Assembly (NCBI GenBank): GCA_964480725.1 | Contig: CAYZQO010000029.1 | Location: forward strand, 1-64,000 | Origin: JAFGBI01 sp964480725 | Lineage (GTDB): Bacteria; Myxococcota_A; Polyangia; Polyangiales; Polyangiaceae | Reading direction: 5' to 3' | Length of the DNA: 64,000 bases | Shown: positions 52,168 through 61,919 of the stretch, in pieces | Position numbering within the stretch: position 1 is the stretch's first letter | Layout: each line of letters opens with the position of its first letter | Notes under the pieces: generated by a model | Seen by the model: only the letters and a program-made list of their open reading frames with translations | Told to the model about the DNA's origin: nothing | The model's database searches: none | Translations under genes and position numbers: made by a program

Positions 52168-53787
52168 GTGACCTCCATCGCCAACGGCACCGTCATCGCT
52201 GACCGCTATCGCCTCATCGAGAGGTTGGGCGAGGGGAGCATGGGATCCGTCTGGCGCGCCGAGCACCTGACGCTGGGCTCCGAGGTCGCGATCAAGCTGC
52301 TGGACGAGTCCATCGCCCGCCACAGCGTGGCGCTCGCGCGCTTCATGAGGGAGGCGCGCTCGGCCGCGTCGCTCAAGAGCGTCCACGTGGTGCAGATCCA
52401 CGACTTCGGTGTCGTGGGCGGGGTCCCGTACATCGCGATGGAGCTCTTGCGGGGGGAGACGCTCGGCGCGCGCGTCCGCCGCTCGGGACGGCTCAGCCCC
52501 GCGGAGACGGCGCTGATCATCACCCACGTCGCGCGCGCCGTCGGCAAGGCGCACGACGCGGGCGTCGTGCACCGCGATCTCAAGCCGGACAACATCTACA
52601 TCGTGAGGGAGGAGGAGGAGGAGTTCGCGAAGGTGCTCGACTTCGGCGTGGCGAAGGCCGGCGAGGGCGCCTACGCCGCGACCCTGACCTCCGCCGGCAA
52701 GCTCCTGGGGACGCCCGCCTACATGAGCGCAGAGCAGGCCGCCGGGGAGCCGGTCGACCGACGGACAGACCTCTGGGCGATGGCCGTGATCGCGTTCGAG
52801 TGCCTCACCGGCACGCTCCCCTTCATCGGCGACGATCTGCCCGACTTGCTCCACGCGATCCACGACGGCCCCATCCCGATCCCCTCGCGGCTCGGCCGCG
52901 TGCCGGACGGGTTCGACGCCTGGTTCGCGCGCGGGGTGGCGCGCCGGGTCGACGATCGTTTCCGATCGGCGCGAGAGATGGCGGCCGAGCTCCGCCGCGT
53001 CTGCGCGATCGACGACGTCGGCTCGCGGCCAGCGCGCTCGCTCGCCGCCGCCCGGCGGACCGCGGAGGACGATGAAGAGGAGATTGAGCCCACTGGCGCG
53101 CGGATCGCGGGGGCGCTCGGGCTCCCAGCCTCGCCGGAGGAGGAGGCCTCGTCGAGCAGCGCCTTCGACGACATCATCCGGGACCACGACATCCTGCTCG
53201 ACGGTCGGGCGCGCCCCGCCGACGACATCCTGACCGACGCCGACTTCGACGAGGAGACCGGCAACGTGACCGCGACGAAGGGGGCCGAGATCGCCGCCGC
53301 CGTGGTGTCGCCGGTGTCGCCCCCACGACGATCGGTCAGGCCGCCCCCGAAGCCCCACCGCCCGCCCGACCCGTCCCCGGTGAACCTGCTGGAGTCGCCA
53401 TTCCAGGCCCCCGTTGAGCCAACGCCGGAGCCCTCGGGCCCGCTCGCCCTGGCGAGCGGAGCGCCGACATCGGAGGGCATTGCGAGCGCTGCCACCGTGG
53501 TCACCGTGACCCCGCGTCACGGTGAGCCGTCGAGCCTGCTGTTCGTGGCTGGCGCCTTCGTGGTGCTAGTGACCGTGGTGGCGTTGATCGGCTACGCGCT
53601 GATGGACGATGGCGCGAGCGGCGCGGACGCGACGACAAGGGCACCAGGGGTCACGGAGACTCTAGCGCCCACCGGCTCGGCCGCGGCGGCGCCCTCGATC
53701 CCCGCCGCCAACCCGAGCCCGAGCGCCTCGATGGCGGACGCGGGAGCTCCGCCGCCATCGGTCGTGCCGGACATCGAGCTACCCTGA
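52168..53787 (+). CDS. Ser/Thr protein kinase, membrane-anchored
   Basis: About 539 residues, GTG start. Kinase domain at about 10-270: LGEGSMGSVWRAEH, VAIKLLDE, VVHRDLKPDNIYI, VLDFGVAK, GTPAYMSAEQ; complete catalytic set. A linker follows with acidic and Pro-rich parts, and a membrane segment (LLFVAGAFVVLVTVVALIGY, about 462-482) with a short Ala/Pro-rich extracytoplasmic tail. It is 139 bp downstream of the oxidase subunit II gene, likely separately transcribed: a TATCCT -10-like box lies at 52147-52152 but no clear -35. Substrate unknown. Confidence 0.92.
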   Translation: MTSIANGTVIADRYRLIERLGEGSMGSVWRAEHLTLGSEVAIKLLDESIARHSVALARFMREARSAASLKSVHVVQIHDFGVVGGVPYIAMELLRGETLGARVRRSGRLSPAETALIITHVARAVGKAHDAGVVHRDLKPDNIYIVREEEEEFAKVLDFGVAKAGEGAYAATLTSAGKLLGTPAYMSAEQAAGEPVDRRTDLWAMAVIAFECLTGTLPFIGDDLPDLLHAIHDGPIPIPSRLGRVPDGFDAWFARGVARRVDDRFRSAREMAAELRRVCAIDDVGSRPARSLAAARRTAEDDEEEIEPTGARIAGALGLPASPEEEASSSSAFDDIIRDHDILLDGRARPADDILTDADFDEETGNVTATKGAEIAAAVVSPVSPPRRSVRPPPKPHRPPDPSPVNLLESPFQAPVEPTPEPSGPLALASGAPTSEGIASAATVVTVTPRHGEPSSLLFVAGAFVVLVTVVALIGYALMDDGASGADATTRAPGVTETLAPTGSAAAAPSIPAANPSPSASMADAGAPPPSVVPDIELP

Positions 53788-53824
53788 GGCCCGGCTGCGA
53801 TCGAACGCGGCGGAGCGCCGACGG

Positions 53825-55396
53825 TCATGGCTGGCGGGGAGATGGGAGCGAGCCTGGAGCGGCCGCCGCGGGCTCGTCACACGCGAGGATCGCCTCGACG
53901 ACGCGGTCGATGCGCTGCCGCGCCGCGCCGTGCTCCGTGACGCCGTTGACGACCACGGAGAACACAACCGGCGTGCCACGCCCGGGCAACAACACGTAGC
54001 CGCTGAGCGCGTCGGCCCGAGCGAGCGTGCCGGTCTTGGCCCGCACTGACCGCGCCCGCTTCTGCGCGCGGAACCTGGACGTGAGCGTCCCGTCGAGCCC
54101 CCCGACCGCGAGCTGCGCGACAAACTCGCTGGCCAGGGCAGGATCGCGCTGCACCGCCACGAGGACCTTGGCGATGGTGTCGGCGCTGGCCCGGTTCGCA
54201 TCGAAGAGGCCGGACCCGTTGGTAACGCGGAACCCCGCATCAGCCGCCCCGACGGTGCGGACCCACTCGGTGACGACCGCGGCGGCACGAGCGAACGACG
54301 CCGGTTCGCCGTTCGGCCCCACGCCGAGCGACTTGAACACCATCTCCGCGTAGAAGTTGTCGCTCTTCTTGCCCAGCTCGGCGAGCAGGTGACCGAGCGG
54401 CGCGGAGGCGTGGAGGGCGAGGCTCCGGCGCTCGCCGCTCCCGCCCGTGGCAACCTCGCCGCGAACGGGGATCCCCGCGCGCTCCAACAGATGCTCGAGC
54501 ACGCGACCGGCCAGCAGCGTGGGGTCGTCCACCCGCCGCGCGAAGCGGAGCCGGGGGAGCCCCTCCGCCACCTCCCCCGAGAGTCGGGCGTCAATGCCGC
54601 CCGCTCGCTCTCGCCAATCGATGCGCAAATCCTGGCCACGCCCCGCGGGCGCCGTGACGAAGCTCCCCGACGGAGCCACCAGACCCGGGGGCTCGAACCA
54701 CACCCGCGCGGGTTGTCCGGCCTGCAGGGGGAGCACGTTGGCGGTCACCGCGTTGCGATCCAGCGAGAGCGCGCAGACGGGCGCCCGAAAGCTCGCCCAC
54801 TCGTTCGGCTGCTGGTCGAAGGCCGGCGGCACGGTCTGGGTATCGAACCGCGAGCCGTCGACCAGGATGCGCCCCTCGATCCGGCGCACGCCCATGGCGG
54901 AGAGCTGCCGGACGAGCCCCGCGAGATCGTCGGTGGTGAGCGAGGGATCGCCGGACCCACGGAGCACCAGGTCCCCGATGTGATCCCCGCGGATCTCGCC
55001 GTACAGACCGGTGACAAAGCGGTGGTGCGGACCCAGCCTGGCGAGGGCCACCGCCGCGGTGAAGAGCTTGGCGTTCGAGGCCGGGTTGAGCGGCGTGCGC
55101 TCGGCGACGCGCGCGAGGTGACGCCCGTCGCCGGGGTCGATGACCGCCACTCCGGCGACGCCCCCCCGCTCGCGCGCCCACGTCCCCAGCGCCTCCGCAG
55201 CCGCCTGGACCGCCGCGTTGCCTCCGCGGTCGGGCTTCGAACGGGCCGGAGCGGCCTCGGCCGCGCCGCCTGCCGGGGTGCCTCCCGTGGGCACGACGGG
55301 GACGGGGCGCGCCAGCGCCGGCCACCCCGCGAGCAGCGAGAGTCCCGCGACCAGCGACCCAACGAGCAGTGGCACGGACCACCGCCCTCGAGGCAT
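53825..55396 (-). CDS. dacB: D-alanyl-D-alanine carboxypeptidase/endopeptidase (PBP4, DacB type)
   Basis: About 523 residues. Signal peptide VPLLVGSLVAGLSLLAGWPA with cleavage near ALA-RP. Penicillin-binding motifs in family order: SNAK (Ser nucleophile and Lys, in NPASNAKLFTAAVALARLG), SDN (KKSDNFYAEMVF), and KTG (RAKTGTLARADALSG). The long insert between SxxK and SDN is typical of class C PBPs. Periplasmic cross-link trimming is the expected job. The ATG at 55396 starts the signal; the frame is open for 65 codons further upstream, through the second hairpin repeat, but without protein-like composition. Confidence 0.93.
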   Translation of the reverse strand: MPRGRWSVPLLVGSLVAGLSLLAGWPALARPVPVVPTGGTPAGGAAEAAPARSKPDRGGNAAVQAAAEALGTWARERGGVAGVAVIDPGDGRHLARVAERTPLNPASNAKLFTAAVALARLGPHHRFVTGLYGEIRGDHIGDLVLRGSGDPSLTTDDLAGLVRQLSAMGVRRIEGRILVDGSRFDTQTVPPAFDQQPNEWASFRAPVCALSLDRNAVTANVLPLQAGQPARVWFEPPGLVAPSGSFVTAPAGRGQDLRIDWRERAGGIDARLSGEVAEGLPRLRFARRVDDPTLLAGRVLEHLLERAGIPVRGEVATGGSGERRSLALHASAPLGHLLAELGKKSDNFYAEMVFKSLGVGPNGEPASFARAAAVVTEWVRTVGAADAGFRVTNGSGLFDANRASADTIAKVLVAVQRDPALASEFVAQLAVGGLDGTLTSRFRAQKRARSVRAKTGTLARADALSGYVLLPGRGTPVVFSVVVNGVTEHGAARQRIDRVVEAILACDEPAAAAPGSLPSPRQP

Positions 55397-55817
55397 TCGA
55401 ACCGTCACGGTGACGCGATACCGAGACCCGGGGGTGCGGCTCAACCCCGTTCGACGGCTTGGCGAACCGCCTGCGCTCTCCGCGCGCCCCCGCCTCTCCG
55501 CTCGGCGCGATCGGCCCGAGAGCCTCGCACGAGAGCGACAAGCGGTTCGCCTGCTGTTTCGGCGCCCCGGTCGACACCCCCCTGGCACCAAGGGTTGCCA
55601 GGGGTGAGGGGGCGCCGCCCAGCCGGACTTCGGCGAGATCTGCGGCTTGTTCTTCGCTCTGGAGCGTTGGTCTGCCGCGCCAAGCCAACCGATCGCCGCT
55701 CCGACGCGTCACGACGGGCCCGACGTCTGACGCAATGACGAGGCCGGCCGGTGGATCGCCCTAGGCAGCGCTCGGCCGCTTGCATTCGCGGGCCGGCTCG
55801 GCGACAAGTGCCGCGCC
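55397..55817. other. 421-bp intergenic region with REP-like element
   Basis: No gene supported. It contains the second hairpin repeat (55574-55611) and an imperfect palindrome GCGTCACGACGG...CGTCTGACGC at about 55707-55734 that could be an operator. Confidence 0.55.
55574..55611 (-). repeat. REP-like hairpin element, copy 2
   Basis: Perfect 9-bp stem CCCCTGGCA (55579-55587) / TGCCAGGGG (55596-55604) around an 8-base loop. Reverse complement matches 42502-42540. Confidence 0.75.
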
Positions 55818-56309
55818 TTGGCCCCCTGGCTCCGTTCCGCTCCCCTCCTGCTCGGGCTGGTCGTCGTGGCGCCCGGGACCGCGCACGCGGAGGAGCCGAC
55901 GCGAACGCTGGAGAGCCGCCCTGAGGCCCTTCCCCCACGCAGCGCGCGGCCCCGCGTCGCCCTCGTCGGGCTCTCTCTCACGGCGGGCTTTTACGCGCTG
56001 TCTCTTGGCGCCTCGTTCTTGCACCCGGACGCGCCCGGCGCCGAGGAGCTCCGCATCCCGGTGGCCGGCCCGTGGCTCTCGCTCGCCGATACGGGCTGTC
56101 CGGACGACGACCCGGACTGCGCTCTGTTTCCGGTCGTGTTTCGCGCCGTGCTCACCTCGATCGATGCCGTTGCGCAGGTCGGAGGCCTCGCGATCGCGAG
56201 CGAGAGCTTGTGGATGAACACGCGTCGACCCACCGAGACCGGCTTCCGTCTCGCACCAGTGCGGGTTGGCCGCGAGGGCATCGGCCTCGGGCTGCGCGGT
56301 CGCTTCTGA
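55818..56309 (+). CDS. small exported hypothetical protein
   Basis: 163 residues, apparently starting with TTG. Signal peptide APWLRSAPLLLGLVVVAPGT with AHA-EE cleavage. The mature part has two hydrophobic helices (VALVGLSLTAGFYALSLGAS and FRAVLTSIDAVAQVGGLAIA) flanking a Cys-Pro-Asp-rich loop (GCPDDDPDC), and a basic end. No family name known to me. A later GTG inside the signal would truncate it, so TTG is preferred. Confidence 0.6.
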   Translation: MAPWLRSAPLLLGLVVVAPGTAHAEEPTRTLESRPEALPPRSARPRVALVGLSLTAGFYALSLGASFLHPDAPGAEELRIPVAGPWLSLADTGCPDDDPDCALFPVVFRAVLTSIDAVAQVGGLAIASESLWMNTRRPTETGFRLAPVRVGREGIGLGLRGRF

Positions 56310-56403
56310 CGCGACGCCCCCGCGGCGGCGATGCGTGATCGCGGCTGCGCGATTGCACAACCGCGAGAGTCGTGTTAGCGAGCGCCCCGATGGAGGCCGC
56401 CCG

Positions 56404-58080
56404 GTGAGCCGACGAACGAAGTTCGTCTTAATCACCGGCGGAGTGGTCTCTTCGATCGGCAAGGGGCTCACCTCGGCGAGCGTGGGCGCGCTGATGGAGG
56501 CGCGTGGCCTGAAGGTCACGCACATGAAGCTCGACCCCTACATCAACGTCGATCCGGGGACGATGTCGCCGTACCAGCACGGCGAGGTGTTCGTGACGGA
56601 CGACGGCGCTGAGACCGACCTCGACCTCGGTCACTACGAGCGCTTCACCAGCTGCCGTCTCACCCAGAAGGCCAACGTGACGACGGGCCGCATCTACTGG
56701 TCCGTCATCACCAAGGAGCGCGAGGGGCAGTACCTCGGCGGGACGGTGCAGGTGATCCCGCACATCACCGACGAGATCAAGGCCCGCGTCTACGAGGGGA
56801 CGGCCGACGCCGACATCGGCATCATCGAGGTGGGCGGCACCGTCGGCGACATCGAGTCGCTGCCTTTCCTGGAAGCACTGCGGCAGCTCAAGCACGAGGC
56901 TGGCCCCCAGAACGCGCTCAGCCTACACGTCACCCTGGTCCCGTACATCGCCGGCTCCGGCGAGCTCAAGACCAAGCCGACGCAGCACTCGGTCGCCGAG
57001 ATGCGCGAGATCGGGATCCAGCCGGACGTGCTCGTCTGCCGCTGCGACCGGCCCATCGCGCACGGCCTCAAGGAGAAGATCGCGCTCTTCTCGAACGTGC
57101 CGGTCAACCGCGTGATCGCCGCCCCGGACGTCGGGTGCATCTACGAGCTCCCCCTCGTGCTGCACGCCGAGGGCTTGGACGAGGTGATCACCGAGCGGCT
57201 GAACATCTGGTCGCGACAGCCGGATCTGTCCCCGTGGCAGGCCACCGTCGAGAAGTTCAAGAAGCCGCGGCGCGGGACGGTCAAGATCGCGGTGGTCGGC
57301 AAGTACGTCCACCTCAAGGACAGCTACAAGTCGCTCCACGAGGCGCTGGTCCACGGCGCGCTCGCCAACGAGGTGGCGGTGGAGCTCGCGTACATCGACT
57401 CCGAGGAGATCGAGCGCGGCTCGGCCAGTGAGCTGGTCGGCGGCGCGCACGGCGTGCTGGTACCGGGCGGCTTCGGGGATCGCGGCATCGAGGGGAAGAT
57501 CGCGGCCATCCGGTGGGCCCGCGAGCAGCGGGTCCCCTTCTTCGGCATCTGCCTTGGCATGCAGCTGGCTGTGGTGGAGTTCGCCCGGCACGTCTGCGGT
57601 CTGACGGACGCGAACTCGACCGAGTTCGTCCGCGACTGTCCCCACCCCGTCATCGACCTCATGGCGGACCAGCGCGGGGTGAAAGACCGGGGAGGAACCA
57701 TGCGGCTCGGTGCCTACCCCTGTGCAACGGACGCGGGGAGCCTGGTCGAGCGCATCTACGACGCGCGGGAGATCAGCGAACGCCATCGCCACCGGTACGA
57801 GTTCAACAACTCGTACCGCGAGCGCCTGTCCACGGCCGGGCTGGTGCTGAGCGGGAAGAGCCCCGACGGACGCCTGGTCGAGACGGTGGAGCTCCGGGAT
57901 CACCCCCACTTCGTCGGCTGCCAGTTCCACCCGGAGTTCAAGAGCCGTCCGCTCGCGGCGCACCCGCTGTTCTCGGCCTTCGTCGCCGCCGCGGTGTTCC
58001 GCCGCGACCTGGTCGATCCCGTCCCCGGCGCCACCGAGGACGAGCCCTCCCCCTCCGAGGGGGTGCGAAGGCTCAGCTGA
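56404..58080 (+). CDS. pyrG: CTP synthase
   Basis: 558 residues, GTG start with GGAGG seven bases upstream. Aminates UTP to CTP with glutamine. Synthetase domain: FVLITGGVVSSIGKGLTSAS, MKLDPYINVDPGTMSPYQHG and EVFVTDDGAETDLDLGHYER. C-terminal class I glutaminase: GGFGDRGIEGK, nucleophile Cys in FFGICLGMQ, and His-Glu in CQFHPEFKSRP. Full length, all catalytic residues present. Confidence 0.97.
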   Translation: MSRRTKFVLITGGVVSSIGKGLTSASVGALMEARGLKVTHMKLDPYINVDPGTMSPYQHGEVFVTDDGAETDLDLGHYERFTSCRLTQKANVTTGRIYWSVITKEREGQYLGGTVQVIPHITDEIKARVYEGTADADIGIIEVGGTVGDIESLPFLEALRQLKHEAGPQNALSLHVTLVPYIAGSGELKTKPTQHSVAEMREIGIQPDVLVCRCDRPIAHGLKEKIALFSNVPVNRVIAAPDVGCIYELPLVLHAEGLDEVITERLNIWSRQPDLSPWQATVEKFKKPRRGTVKIAVVGKYVHLKDSYKSLHEALVHGALANEVAVELAYIDSEEIERGSASELVGGAHGVLVPGGFGDRGIEGKIAAIRWAREQRVPFFGICLGMQLAVVEFARHVCGLTDANSTEFVRDCPHPVIDLMADQRGVKDRGGTMRLGAYPCATDAGSLVERIYDAREISERHRHRYEFNNSYRERLSTAGLVLSGKSPDGRLVETVELRDHPHFVGCQFHPEFKSRPLAAHPLFSAFVAAAVFRRDLVDPVPGATEDEPSPSEGVRRLS

Positions 58081-58233
58081 GCGCCCGGGCGCGACTCCCG
58101 GACACCGGTGGCGCGATCGGGGTGAGGCGGGGCGGGCGCGCGGCGCCCGGCCCCCCGCGCGGACTCCGCGCCGCAAGGGCAGCGCGGAGCGGACGCGCAG
58201 GGCCGAGCGCGGGACGACGACGCCCGGCGCCGC

Positions 58234-58608
58234 TCACCACTCGCAGTTGTACGGCGCCATCGCCTGCTTGGTCGACTCCATGGCCTGCTTGCAGCCCATG
58301 GCGAGGCTCGCCTTCCCCGCCGGTGACGCGGCGGCCTGCTTCCAGCTCGTGCGCATCTGATCGAAGGCCCCCTTCATGCTCTTCTTCGCTTCGTCGGGGA
58401 TCTTGGTGCTGGTGTTGAGGCACTTCTCGTACTTCTCGATGTACTCGTCGCACTCGGCGACCCCGATCTTGTCGCCGCCGCCCTCGCTGCTGGCCTCGGC
58501 CTTCTCCTCTTTGCTGCCACCCAGCGGGTTCTTGCACGCGAGGAGCACGCCCAGCACGGTCAGCGCGAGGAACCCCTTCTCGAATCCAGCAAGCTTCATC
58601 ATCGTCAT
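58234..58608 (-). CDS. small lipoprotein, hypothetical
   Basis: 124 residues. Signal FLALTVLGVLLAC gives Cys near 25. The mature part is helical and charged (EKYEKCLNTSTKIPDEAKKS) with four further Cys and ends in NCEW. Composition and codon use are normal. Unknown family; similar small Cys-containing lipoproteins are common in myxobacteria (from memory). Confidence 0.75.
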   Translation of the reverse strand: MTMMKLAGFEKGFLALTVLGVLLACKNPLGGSKEEKAEASSEGGGDKIGVAECDEYIEKYEKCLNTSTKIPDEAKKSMKGAFDQMRTSWKQAAASPAGKASLAMGCKQAMESTKQAMAPYNCEW

Positions 58609-58908
58609 TTCCCTTTCTGGCCCCGGGCGCTGCCAGTACGGCGCACCCTTCTCGAGCGGAGGCGCTCGGCATCGCCGGCGCCCTGCCCCGATAGCGGGCG
58701 GGACGCTAGCTTGCCCCGTCGACGAAGGGAACGATCCTCGACGCCGCGGACCGCGGGACGCGAGGCGCGGTGAGGGTCGGTGCCGAGAGAAAGCCCGCGG
58801 TCACCGGCCGGTGCGGCGTGGCGCGCGCCCGGAGGCGGGCCGGCCGCTCGGGACAGGACGCTCGTGGGGGCTGGGGGAGCCCTGGGGGGCCTGTGGTATC
58901 AGACGGGG

Positions 58909-60195
58909 ATGAAGCGGCGCCTCGCGGTGATGGGACTGTGGGCGGGGCTCGGCTGCGCGCGCACGGAAGTCGTCGAGACCGCCCTGCACGGCGATCTCGG
59001 CTCGCTCCAGCGAGAGATCGCCGCTGCCCAGTCCGACCATCGGGTCCGGCCGGCAGCGCTCGCCGATCTCGCCGCGGCGGTGGCGAGCCGAGAGGTGCGC
59101 TCCGCCACGGGAGACGCCGCGGTGCGACGGCTCGAGCAGGTGCGACCGTGCGCCGACCGCCTGCGCCGCGTCGTCCGCGACCGCGCCCGGCGCCGTGACG
59201 ACGCCGGAGCCGCAGCGACCACGATCCTGCTCGAGGCCGGGCACCTGCGCCCCGCGCCCCTGGTGGCGAGGTACCGTGACTCGGCGAGCGGTGCGTGGCG
59301 GGCCGTGGCCGCGCGCGCGATGATCGCGCCTGAGGACTGGCTCGCTCGTCAAGCCGCGATGGTCGACCCCGACGAGCGCGTCCGCCGCGCCGCGCTGACC
59401 GCCGCGATGGTGAGCCCGGCGCCCGACGATCTGGCGGCCCTGCTGGCCGTCGCCCGCGTCGATCCGGACCCCGAAGCGCGGGTCCTCGCCGTCCACGCGG
59501 CGGGGGCGCTCGGCGGCTCGCGCGCCGTGGAGGCGCTGGCCGACCGCTGGGCGCGGGCGGACGAGCCCGTCCGCCGCGCGACGGTGAGCGCCTGGAGCGC
59601 ACCCGCGTCCTACGAGGCCGGAGGACGCGAACGCCTGCTGCACGTCGTGACCGACTCCGCCGGCCTTCCGGCGCTCGAAGCCGCGGCCGCGCTGGCGAAG
59701 CGAGGTGGCGCGGAAGGCCTTGCCGGGGTGGCAACGCTCGTGCGCGGGATCGCGAGCGGGTCGGCCACGGAGCGCCGCCAGGCCATTCGCCTCGCCCCAC
59801 TCGAGCCCCCCGAGGCGCTCGCGGCGATCGAGGCCGCCGCCGACGAATCGGAGCGTGAGGTGCGGGTGATGGCGCTCGCGCGACTGGTCGAGCGGGCGCG
59901 GACCCGCACCGCCGCACGGGAGTCCCTCCGCGAGCTCGCCGCGGCGGATCCCGAGGACCCGGTCGCGCAGCAGGCGCGGGCGGCGCTCGCGGCAACGGGT
60001 GACGACTCCATGCGCCCGCAGCTCCTCGCCGAGCTCACGGCCCCGCGCTCGTACCGACGACGGCGAGCCGCGCTCGGACTGATCGCGCTCGGGGACCCGG
60101 CGCGGGCGGCGACGGCGCTCGGGGACGACGACCCCTCCGTGCGCACCTCCGTCGCCTGCTCGATCCTCGAGGGCGCGGCCGCCTCGAGGCGGTGA
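58909..60195 (+). CDS. HEAT-like repeat lipoprotein
   Basis: About 428 residues starting MKRRLAVMGLWAGLGCARTE, a short signal with lipobox-like GLGC. The rest is tandem helical pairs with HEAT-type spacing (DPDERVRRAALTAAMVSPAP, DPDPEARVLAVHAAGALGGS, ADEPVRRATVSAWS, SEREVRVMALARLVERA, DDPSVRTSVACSILEG), about ten units. Such scaffolds bind proteins; partner unknown. The start is set by the signal; longer in-frame extension upstream is GC-rich and unlikely. Upstream 58609-58908 (300 bp) holds nothing obvious. Confidence 0.75.
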   Translation: MKRRLAVMGLWAGLGCARTEVVETALHGDLGSLQREIAAAQSDHRVRPAALADLAAAVASREVRSATGDAAVRRLEQVRPCADRLRRVVRDRARRRDDAGAAATTILLEAGHLRPAPLVARYRDSASGAWRAVAARAMIAPEDWLARQAAMVDPDERVRRAALTAAMVSPAPDDLAALLAVARVDPDPEARVLAVHAAGALGGSRAVEALADRWARADEPVRRATVSAWSAPASYEAGGRERLLHVVTDSAGLPALEAAAALAKRGGAEGLAGVATLVRGIASGSATERRQAIRLAPLEPPEALAAIEAAADESEREVRVMALARLVERARTRTAARESLRELAAADPEDPVAQQARAALAATGDDSMRPQLLAELTAPRSYRRRRAALGLIALGDPARAATALGDDDPSVRTSVACSILEGAAASRR

Positions 60196-60337
60196 CCACC
60201 CTCCACGCCCAGGCGCGGCCCCCCGGGCGAGGCGGAAGATCCGTTGTGGACGCTGCGGTTCTGCGCGATCCTGGCGGCTCCGTCGGGTGATCGACCTCAC
60301 GCCGGCTCCCCCGCCCCCCACCGGGACCTTGGCTCCG

Positions 60338-61891
60338 ATGAAGAAAGCTCCTCCCCGAAATCCGCCGTCACCCTTCCCGCGACGCGAGCTCGGGATCCTG
60401 CTTCACCCCTCCTCCTTCTTCAATCGCGAGGACGTCGGGACGCTCGGCAAGACCGCCTTCGCCTTCGTCGATTGGCTCGGCGCCTGTGGCGCGACCCTCT
60501 GGCAGATCCTCCCTTTGACCCCGAACGGCCAGTACGACTCGCCCTACTTCAGCGAGTCTGCCTTCGCGGGCAACCCCTGGCTCATCGATCTCGAGCTCCT
60601 CGCGGAGGCGGGGCTGCTCGAGCGCCCCTCCCTCTACCCGGAGCCTCACGACCACCGGATCCCCTTCGAGGAGCTGGCGACCCGCAAGCGCCCGGCCCTC
60701 CTCGAGGCGGCGCGGCGGCTGCTCGAGAGTCCGAACCACCCATGGCGCCCCGCCTTCGCCGCCTTCTGCGCGGAACAGGACTGGCTCACGGACACCTGCC
60801 ACTACTACGCGCTGAAGGAGGAGCACCGAGACGCCCCTTGGTGGCGGTGGCCGCGGCCCCTGCGCGCTCGGGAGCCGGGCGCGGTGACGGCGTCTCGCCA
60901 GGCGCTCGCGGCGAGGATCGAGATCCATCGCGCCGTCTTCTTCCTGTTCGAGCAGCAGTGGCGCGATCTCCGAGCCTACGCGAACGCGCGGGGGATCCGC
61001 ATCCTGGGCGATCTCCCCATCTATGTGAACCACGACTCGGTCGACGTGTGGGTGCACCAGGACCAGTTCGAACTCGACGACGAGGGCGGGCTCGTCGTGC
61101 AGTCGGGGGTACCCCCAGACTACTTCAGCGAGACGGGACAGCTCTGGGCTAACCCCATCTACGCCTGGGAGCGAATGAAGAGCGACGGGTACGCCTGGTG
61201 GGTGCGCCGCCTCGGGCGCTGCCTCGAGCTGTCAGACCTGGTCCGGATCGACCATTTCCGCGCGCTCTCGGCCTACTGGGAGGTGCCGGGAGACGCCGTC
61301 GACGCCCGCAGCGGCCGCTGGAGGCCAGGACCGGGCCAGCCGTTCTTGGACGTATTGGCCCGACATTTCCCCAGCCGACCCTTCGTGGCCGAGGATCTCG
61401 GCACCCTGGACGACGACGTCTACCAGCTGCGCGACGGCAATGGGCTCTTCGGGATGCGCATCCTGCAATTCGGTTTCGACGGCATGCCGGACAACCTCCA
61501 CCGTCCCCACGTCTTTCCTCCAGAGACGATTGCGTACACGGGCACGCACGACAACGACACAGTGGCGAGCTGGTGGCGGGGCCTCGATCGCGAGCGACAG
61601 GCGGAGATCGCTGAGTACTACCGGTTCAGCGTCGACGACGACGTCGGACGGGTCGTCTGGGCGCTGATCGAAGCCACCATCGCGTGCCGCTCCAACGTGG
61701 CCGTCATCCCCATGCAGGATCTACTGGTGCTCGACGGCCGCGCGCGCATGAACGACCCGGCCTCCTTCGTCGGCAATTGGGCCTGGCGCCTGCCCCCGAA
61801 CGGGCTGAGCGCCGAGCTCGCCGTGTCGGTCCGACGCCTGGTCGAGCAGTATCGCCCAACCATACCGGCTGAGCCGGACGCCGCGACCTGA
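60338..61891 (+). CDS. malQ: 4-alpha-glucanotransferase (amylomaltase)
   Basis: About 517 residues (534 if the GTG at 60287 is used). GH77 enzyme that transfers alpha-1,4-glucan segments in maltodextrin/glycogen metabolism. Motifs: LLHPSSFFN, ATLWQILPLTPNGQYDSPY, DLPIYVNHDSVDVW, the catalytic Asp in RIDHFRAL, the acid Glu in VAEDLGTLDDD, and THDNDTVASWW. Complete and normal length. Cytoplasmic. Confidence 0.95.
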   Translation: MKKAPPRNPPSPFPRRELGILLHPSSFFNREDVGTLGKTAFAFVDWLGACGATLWQILPLTPNGQYDSPYFSESAFAGNPWLIDLELLAEAGLLERPSLYPEPHDHRIPFEELATRKRPALLEAARRLLESPNHPWRPAFAAFCAEQDWLTDTCHYYALKEEHRDAPWWRWPRPLRAREPGAVTASRQALAARIEIHRAVFFLFEQQWRDLRAYANARGIRILGDLPIYVNHDSVDVWVHQDQFELDDEGGLVVQSGVPPDYFSETGQLWANPIYAWERMKSDGYAWWVRRLGRCLELSDLVRIDHFRALSAYWEVPGDAVDARSGRWRPGPGQPFLDVLARHFPSRPFVAEDLGTLDDDVYQLRDGNGLFGMRILQFGFDGMPDNLHRPHVFPPETIAYTGTHDNDTVASWWRGLDRERQAEIAEYYRFSVDDDVGRVVWALIEATIACRSNVAVIPMQDLLVLDGRARMNDPASFVGNWAWRLPPNGLSAELAVSVRRLVEQYRPTIPAEPDAAT

Positions 61892-61919
61892 CCTGGGCGC
61901 CGCTGCGCGCCGCGCGTGC

